From the NCBI GenBank assembly GCA_016190625.1, contig JACPQF010000011.1, positions 1 to 32,951 on the forward strand: a DNA stretch of 32,951 nt, given 5' to 3'. This document shows positions 27,579 to 32,951 of this stretch, in pieces; the first letter of the stretch is position 1; each line of letters begins with the position of its first letter. The notes under the pieces are model-generated. The model made no database searches and was not told the DNA's origin. It was given only the letters and a program-made list of their open reading frames with translations. The DNA is from Chloroflexota bacterium (lineage in GTDB: Bacteria; Chloroflexota; Dehalococcoidia; JACPQF01). The translations under genes were made by a program, and so were the position numbers.

Positions 27579-27621
27579 GTCACCTCACCTCTTTTGTCGT
27601 GGAGTTCTAAATCGTGTCCCG

Positions 27622-27686
27622 CCATCGAAGTGTTAATCACTCCGATGGTATAGATTGCCGCGATCACCTCGATCGCGGCTCCATCG
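27622..27686 (-). promoter_or_regulatory. Leader with two mutually exclusive hairpins upstream of guaB
   Basis: Minus strand: CGATGG-A-GCCGCGATC-GAGGT-GATCGCGGC-AATCTATA-CCATCG-G-AGTG-ATTAA-CACT-T-CGATGG; the middle CCATCG can pair with either CGATGG. Confidence 0.6.
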
Positions 27687-27688
27687 TA

Positions 27689-27717
27689 ATTATACTAGCA
27701 TACCGAAATGCAAACAA
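27689..27717 (-). promoter_or_regulatory. Sigma70-like promoter for guaB
   Basis: Minus strand TTGTTT - 17 nt - TATAAT, reading into the leader. Confidence 0.7.
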
Positions 27718-27773
27718 CCTCTCCCACTATTCAAGATGATAGTGGCGGTCCAGTCCAGCACGTTCGACAGCTA

Positions 27774-28862
27774 TCATCTCGTCTTCACACGCAGAGCAGC
27801 AATATCGACGTCGGTGAGGGTCCCGTTTGCCACTTCCCATTCACGCCCCACCAAAGGATTCACTTCACAGGTGATAGGTAGGAAGTTGTGGAGGCGCTTG
27901 TAGCACTTATTGCAGGCATTGCAGACCGTGATCTCCGCTTCACGCCCTTCCCTGACCTTCTGTGCCCAGTAGGGATCGGCGATGAGCTGGCGGCCGACGG
28001 CGATGAGATCGGCTTTCCCTTCCCGCAAAACGCGCTCGGTTACCTCTCCGGTGTTCATGCGGCCGACGGCGATAACCTTGGCCCTCGTTACCACTCCCTT
28101 GACCGCTGCTGCCAGATCGGCGTGGGTGGCCATCGGCATGTTCTTGCGGGGCATGACGTAGTCTTTCCTGCCGGGACCATGCGCGACCGAGATGTCAAGT
28201 ACGTCCACGCCGGCATTTTCGAGGGCGACGGCGAATGGCAGCGTGTCCTCGATCGTGATGCCGTCGTCAAAGTATTCTATGGCGCTGTGCCGATACATTA
28301 TCACGTAGTCGTCACCCACAGCGGCGCGCGTTCCGGCGACGAGCTCCAGGGCGAAGCGCATGCGCCGCTCCAGGCTGCCGCCATATTCATCGGTGCGCTT
28401 ATTGGTTCGGGGTGAGAAGAACTCCTGGGCGAAATGGCTATGGGCGCCGTGCAAGTTCACGGCATCGAACCCGGCTTCCTTTGCCATAGCGGCAGCAAAG
28501 GCGAGCCGCTGAACGGTATCTCGGATCTCCTGTCTAGTGATCTCTCTCATGCCGTCGGTGGCGGAAGGCGCCACCGCCTCACCCGACGGTAACTTATTTC
28601 CGCACAACAATTGGATCGCCGCTTTGGCCCCCGCCGCATGTATCGCTTCGACTAGTCTAGCCACTCCGGCGACGAACGACGCCTTCTGGAAAACGTCGAT
28701 TGGCGTGGCCTGAGCGATGACAAGGCCGGCGCCACCCTTGGCCCGCTCAGCATAGTAGGTGACGGCCCGGTCCGAGCGCAGGCCGAAATTCGTGGCCATC
28801 GGCGGCATAACAATCCTGTTTTTGAGCTTGAGTGCGCCAATTTCCAGCGGCTCGAAAAGCAT
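27774..28862 (-). CDS. Old Yellow Enzyme-type NADH:flavin oxidoreductase, single TIM barrel with Cys-rich C-terminal end
   Basis: MLFEPLEIGALKLKNRIVMPPMATNFG...GFDAVNLHGAHSHFAQEFFSPRTNKRTDEYGGSLERRMRFALELV...ITVCNACNKCYKRLHNFLPITCEVNP; no C-terminal NAD(P)/FAD-binding domain. Confidence 0.92.
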   Translation of the reverse strand: MLFEPLEIGALKLKNRIVMPPMATNFGLRSDRAVTYYAERAKGGAGLVIAQATPIDVFQKASFVAGVARLVEAIHAAGAKAAIQLLCGNKLPSGEAVAPSATDGMREITRQEIRDTVQRLAFAAAMAKEAGFDAVNLHGAHSHFAQEFFSPRTNKRTDEYGGSLERRMRFALELVAGTRAAVGDDYVIMYRHSAIEYFDDGITIEDTLPFAVALENAGVDVLDISVAHGPGRKDYVMPRKNMPMATHADLAAAVKGVVTRAKVIAVGRMNTGEVTERVLREGKADLIAVGRQLIADPYWAQKVREGREAEITVCNACNKCYKRLHNFLPITCEVNPLVGREWEVANGTLTDVDIAALRVKTR

Positions 28863-28979
28863 CTGACCATCTCCTATCAAACTGCAGGTTTTTCCTTTTG
28901 TCTCGCCCCTGTCACTCAATGGTGGCACTGCGTAGAAGGCTTCCCAGATGGCATCTCTTGCCCGATCTAAGCAAGTAGT

Positions 28980-29028
28980 GGAAAGTTCCTTTCGGTCTTC
29001 CACGCTCAAAGGGTGAAAGAAACTTTCC
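28980..29028. repeat. 14-bp inverted repeat (one wobble) upstream of the OYE gene
   Basis: GGAAAGTTCCTTTC - 21 nt - GAAAGAAACTTTCC. Confidence 0.8.
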
Positions 29029-29215
29029 TCGATCTACTTAGTAGCTCGCCAATTCCCGCAGGTCAGTCTTGAATCAGGCACTGAGGCGACTAGCAGAGTA
29101 CCACCAAGCCTGTCGCCCTTGCTGACACCAACTGGCGGCCACAAAAAACGGAGATCCTTATGGCACGGTGCGATTATATTCCCTTTTGAGGTAGTGATCA
29201 ATCCTCCGATGTGTA

Positions 29216-29245
29216 CTCGTCCAGTAACAGGGGTTACTGGACGAG
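29216..29245. repeat. Perfect 13-bp inverted repeat, 4-nt loop, upstream of hicBA
   Basis: CTCGTCCAGTAAC-AGGG-GTTACTGGACGAG. Confidence 0.92.
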
Positions 29246-29378
29246 CACAGGCTGCAACCCACCGTTTGGAGGTGGGATTTCCGGCCTTGCCGATTCACCT
29301 TCAAACGATGGTACTGCATTGGGAGACAGGAATGTGCGATAATAAGTTTGTGGTCGACAAGGTTGCAAGGAGGACGAC

Positions 29379-29663
29379 GTGAACATCGAATATACGGTTC
29401 AAATCTGGAAAGAGGGCGGACAATTCGTAGCCCACGCCATGCCACTGGACCTGACGAGCTCGGGTCGAACGCCCGAAGAGGCGCGAAAAGCGCTGGATGA
29501 GGCGGTAACTCTGTTTCTCGAGACTGCCGGAGAAATGGGGACGCTCGATGACGTACTTCTCGAGAGCGGCTACGAACTTGAGCAAGGAAACTGGATCAGT
29601 CCTGTGTGGGTTGGGGTCGAAATGCATTCGATCGCAGTTGGCGCCGAGGCGTGGCGAAGATAA
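29379..29663 (+). CDS. hicB: HicB-family antitoxin
   Basis: MNIEYTVQIWKEGGQFVAHAMPLDLTSSGRTPEEARKALDEAVTLFLETA. Confidence 0.87.
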   Translation: MNIEYTVQIWKEGGQFVAHAMPLDLTSSGRTPEEARKALDEAVTLFLETAGEMGTLDDVLLESGYELEQGNWISPVWVGVEMHSIAVGAEAWRR

Positions 29664-29881
29664 CTCCCGTTCACTGGAGAGTGTTGGAAAGGGTCGTTCA
29701 GGCCGCAGGTTTTCGGTTTGCCAGGCAAGTGGGCAGCTACCGCTCTTACGTCAAATCCGGCGTCTCCAGACCGCTGGTAATCACTACTTGCGATGAAGTT
29801 CCAGTATCCATCATAAGAAGCAACGTGAAGACGGCAGGAATCTCAAGAGACCAATACTTCCGTTTGCTCGCGGAAGACTAG
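29651..29881 (+). CDS. hicA: HicA-family mRNA interferase, catalytic His apparently replaced by Tyr
   Basis: (M)AKITPVHWRVLERVVQAAGFRFARQVGSYRSYVKSGVSRPLVITTCDEVPVSIIRSNVKTAGISRDQYFRLLAED; GTG start, 13-nt overlap with hicB. Confidence 0.85.
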   Translation: MAKITPVHWRVLERVVQAAGFRFARQVGSYRSYVKSGVSRPLVITTCDEVPVSIIRSNVKTAGISRDQYFRLLAED

Positions 29882-30195
29882 CGCCAGACTTTTGGAGCAC
29901 GGTCTCGCTCTGCCATGCGAGGGATCGCGCGGACCGAAGCAGCCTTTTCCGTGGCCGCCTCGCTCCAGGCAGCGTGCGTCGCCTTGTCCCATTCCTCGCC
30001 GGCCAGAACGGTGGCTCTCGAATGAGAGGCCAGACTACCCTTTAGTGAGCGCTTATGTTCTGGCGGAACGAAGTAGACTTCTACGTGATCATTCACCAGA
30101 CGTTGGAGCGCGATCCATCCAGCCTGAACGCCGAGCCTATCGCGAATCTCCTTTGATATGACTATCTGGCCCCTTGAGCCTACGACGTTGGCCAC
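29878..30195 (-). CDS. AbrB/SpoVT-type antitoxin-like protein, apparently orphan
   Basis: VANVVGSRGQIVISKEIRDRLGVQAGWIALQRLVNDHVEVYFVPPEHKRSLKGSL; alternative upstream start at 30234. Confidence 0.8.
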   Translation of the reverse strand: MANVVGSRGQIVISKEIRDRLGVQAGWIALQRLVNDHVEVYFVPPEHKRSLKGSLASHSRATVLAGEEWDKATHAAWSEAATEKAASVRAIPRMAERDRAPKVWR

Positions 30196-30426
30196 CGCAT
30201 GTTCTCCAACTCTTCCGTAGAAACAAGATAACATGAAATGGTCTGCGCAGCAAGCGCGCTGATTTTGCAGACCTGGTACAGAGAGTGCACCAGGTCCTGG
30301 GGTCGCACCCTCGGCTCAGACAGCCGAGAAAAAGCGATCACACCGTATCTCCGCGCTGGGCAGACGCATGACACGGAGGTCTACAGAGTAAGGATAGTCG
30401 ATTTTCGATGTAGTGGGAAATCAGAA

Positions 30427-31218
30427 ATGAGGGATCGAGCGGAACACAAAAAACCTACGGCCTACGACCTCTGGGGCGGGCTGGGAATCACCGAGCACCC
30501 GGGCGGGGTGAACGCCACCCGCCGGCTCATCGCCCTATGCGGCGTCCGGCCGGGCCAGAACGTGCTGGTCATCGGCTGTGGCACCGGCCATACGGCCTGC
30601 CTGCTGGCCAAGGAATACGGCGCCAGAGTCGTCGCCCTCGACGTCAGCCCGCAGGTTCTGAGATGGGCCGGGAGAAGAGTGGCAGCAGAAGGCGTAAGCG
30701 ACAGGGTGATCCTCATGGTGGCCGACGCCCAGAACCTCCCCTTCGCCCCCGGTAGCTTCGACGCCGCCGTCGCCGAGTCCGTACTCATGTTCTGCGACCA
30801 GGCGCAAGCAGCGACCGAGGCTCGCCGGGTTCTAAAGCCAGGAGGTGTGTTCGGAGACAACGAGCTGACCTATCTCAAGCCCCCGCCGGACCGCCTGCGC
30901 TCCCTTCTTTCCGGCGAGATCTTCGGCGTGCGGGTTCGAGCCCTGAACGAGGTCGAGTGGAAAGCGGTTTTCGCCGGCGCCGGGTTCGCCCGAGTGACAT
31001 CAGTTCTGCATCGCCTCTCTGTCTGGGAACAGCTCTGGAGCCACCTCCAGATCGACGGCGTTCGGCAGTATCTCACGGCCACCATCCAGTCACTTCGCGA
31101 CCCGACAGTTAGATCCCTTGCCTTCAACTTGGACGTACTCCGGCAAGCCATCCGATTAGTGCCCTACGTCGGCTACGGTCTGTACGTGTGCCGGAATGCG
31201 CCGCCGGACGATAATTAG
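30427..31218 (+). CDS. SAM-dependent class I methyltransferase
   Basis: NVLVIGCGTGHTACLLAKEYGARVVALDVSPQVLRWAGRRVAAEGVSDRVILMVADAQNLPFAPGSFDAAVAESVLMF. Confidence 0.92.
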   Translation: MRDRAEHKKPTAYDLWGGLGITEHPGGVNATRRLIALCGVRPGQNVLVIGCGTGHTACLLAKEYGARVVALDVSPQVLRWAGRRVAAEGVSDRVILMVADAQNLPFAPGSFDAAVAESVLMFCDQAQAATEARRVLKPGGVFGDNELTYLKPPPDRLRSLLSGEIFGVRVRALNEVEWKAVFAGAGFARVTSVLHRLSVWEQLWSHLQIDGVRQYLTATIQSLRDPTVRSLAFNLDVLRQAIRLVPYVGYGLYVCRNAPPDDN

Positions 31219-31279
31219 CTACCTTGCCGCCTTCTCTTCCTTTTGGTATTCGAAGGCAGTCACCTTTTGAGCGCTCTTC

Positions 31280-32704
31280 TTATGAGGCCGTCGGAACAGG
31301 AGGCATCTCGGCCCTTGCTCGCCGGGAGAGAGCGTGGACCAGCGAAACGAAGATGCCGATGAAGGCCATGCCGGCGGCTGCCGCCGACGCTTGCCGAAAA
31401 CCGAGGATATAGGCAGCACTGCCCGCTGGACCGGGTGCTGCCCCCACCACTGCCGCTGCCATGATAGCGCCAGAGATGCTTACGCCGATCATATTCCCAA
31501 ACTGGCGAGAAGTCTCCAATATTCCCGCGGCGAAGCCCCGCAAATGGGCTGGCGCCTCGCTCATGATGATGACGTTGTTTGGCGTGTCGAAGAAGCCAAC
31601 GGTAACGCCCAGTCCAAGGCTGGCAGCCATCAGAAGAACAAAGGGCCAGCTGGGAGCGAGAAACCCCATTATTGCCAGCCCGATAGCGACGAGACCCATG
31701 GCCACCGGACACAGAAACCTCCATCGCGTCCGGTCGTAAACCCTCCCGCTCAGGGGCGACCCCAGCATTTTACCTGCCGACATTGCAATCAGAGCCGCCC
31801 CTACATGCGCCGGCGAGAGCCCGAGGCCCTTCTCGATCAGGAATGGCATGAGGAAGAAAGAGGACATCATTGTCGTGCGGAGAATGAGGTTGGCAACGAG
31901 GGAGAAGCTGAAGGTTGCGTTACGCAAAGCAGTCAGATCCACCATCGGCTGGGAGGCGCGCCTCTCGACAGCGGCAAACAGCAGCAAACCCATGATGGTC
32001 GCGGCCAGAAGTCCGCCATGATAGCGCCAGCCTTCAGAGGAGCTGGCTTCACCTGCGTGCAGGTGGCTGAAGGCAAGAGAGAAGACACTCAGCGTCGCGG
32101 CCAGAAGGGCCGCTCCTAGAAGGTCGACTTTCGGCGGATCCTTTGCTCGGGTATCGCCCGGTAGGTTTCGGCCTGCCACCATGGCGACCAGGCCAACGGG
32201 AAGCGTAACGTAGAACAGCCATTGCCAGTTCAAGTATTGGGCTAGAGACACGCTGAGGACAATCCCCAGAAGCCCGCCGAAGGAAGCAGACATTCCGATG
32301 ATGCCAATGGCCACGCCCCTGTCCTTAGCCGTGAAGGTATTGGTGATTATGGCTAGGCTGTTTCCGGATATTAGCGCTCCGCCTACACCCTGAGCCAGAC
32401 GGAGCGCGATCAAGGCTCCGAAGTCCTGCACAAAGCCGCAAAGAGTACCGACGCCAGTGTAGAGGACAATTCCAGCCAGATAGACGTTCCGGTGCCCGTA
32501 GAGGTCGCCCAACCTGCCCGCGACAAGCAGCGAACTGGCAAGAATCAAAAGGTATGCGGTCTGCACCCAACCCGCCGTGCCAGGATCGACGTGGAAGAAG
32601 TCCGCGATGGTCGGCATGATGGCCGATAGGGGACTAATCGTCAGCATGATCAGGAAATTGGTGACGACGCAGGCGGCAATGGCAGCGCTCTTGTGGCTAG
32701 TCAT
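31280..32704 (-). CDS. MFS transporter, DHA2-like multidrug efflux type
   Basis: MTSHKSAAIAACVVTNFLIMLTISPLSAIMPTIADFFHVDPGTAGWVQTAYLLILASSLLVAGRLGDLYGHRNVYLAGIVLYTGVGTLCGF; many TM segments. Confidence 0.93.
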   Translation of the reverse strand: MTSHKSAAIAACVVTNFLIMLTISPLSAIMPTIADFFHVDPGTAGWVQTAYLLILASSLLVAGRLGDLYGHRNVYLAGIVLYTGVGTLCGFVQDFGALIALRLAQGVGGALISGNSLAIITNTFTAKDRGVAIGIIGMSASFGGLLGIVLSVSLAQYLNWQWLFYVTLPVGLVAMVAGRNLPGDTRAKDPPKVDLLGAALLAATLSVFSLAFSHLHAGEASSSEGWRYHGGLLAATIMGLLLFAAVERRASQPMVDLTALRNATFSFSLVANLILRTTMMSSFFLMPFLIEKGLGLSPAHVGAALIAMSAGKMLGSPLSGRVYDRTRWRFLCPVAMGLVAIGLAIMGFLAPSWPFVLLMAASLGLGVTVGFFDTPNNVIIMSEAPAHLRGFAAGILETSRQFGNMIGVSISGAIMAAAVVGAAPGPAGSAAYILGFRQASAAAAGMAFIGIFVSLVHALSRRARAEMPPVPTAS

Positions 32705-32951
32705 GAGTGCCCTCCTCGAACTTGCAGACGGCCTCAGCATATCAGCCGCGTGGTACCTTGTCAACCGCCGTCGGCGCTGCAACCAAGCATTGTGCTCCTT
32801 ATCGCCATGCCGGTTATAGCTTCGCAGTTCAGCTAATCCCACTGCTGACACTTGCCCTTCCCAAGCGTGAATTTGGACTCATGCTCCTTTTGATCCCTAG
32901 AAATGCAGCCGAAAACTGGCAATATGCAGAGACCCGCGAATTCTGTCCCCA

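Noticed and set aside
28910-28935. T-box-like string AATGGTGGCACTGCG on the plus strand
   Set aside because: Resembles the T-box GGTGGNACCGCG core with a mismatch, but it lies antisense to the OYE upstream region, no aminoacyl-tRNA synthetase or amino-acid gene follows on that strand, and no Stem I was recognised.

Overview
The window is a high-GC bacterial chromosomal segment with no rRNA, tRNA, intact transposase or CRISPR array that I could see. It encodes a large secreted SBBP-type beta-propeller protein, several toxin-antitoxin (TA) loci at different stages of decay, FmdB-like and ClpB genes, and a redox/envelope-stress neighbourhood at about 7.6-16.2 kb. That neighbourhood holds a DUF1573-like lipoprotein, a glutaredoxin-CcdA fusion, two two-component systems, a PDZ-only protein, an archaemetzincin and Hsp20. 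The rest comprises an HD-domain protein, an FMN reductase, an SDR, two GT39-like proteins plus a YfhO-like protein, an IMP dehydrogenase, an Old Yellow Enzyme-type oxidoreductase, a methyltransferase and an MFS transporter. The strongest unexpected signal is a putative selenoprotein. The 130-aa ORF at 7716-8108 stops at a TGA in the context EGC-TGA-PP. The same frame continues for 60 more codons with clear family continuity (...MHEGMGGAHLFEVVFPSNDP...). A perfect 7-bp stem with a GGU-containing loop (8121-8137) lies at SECIS-like spacing after the UGA. The second strong signal is a shared promoter architecture. Direct repeats of CTAAT/CTAAC-like pentamers with an exact 11-bp period lie 15 bp (repeat start to -10 start) upstream of a -10-like hexamer before the selenoprotein, the glutaredoxin-CcdA gene, the PDZ gene and hsp20. 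This suggests a local regulon of one of the encoded OmpR/PhoB-type response regulators. No selenocysteine machinery (selA/selB/selC/selD) is visible in the window, so the Sec claim needs genome-level confirmation.
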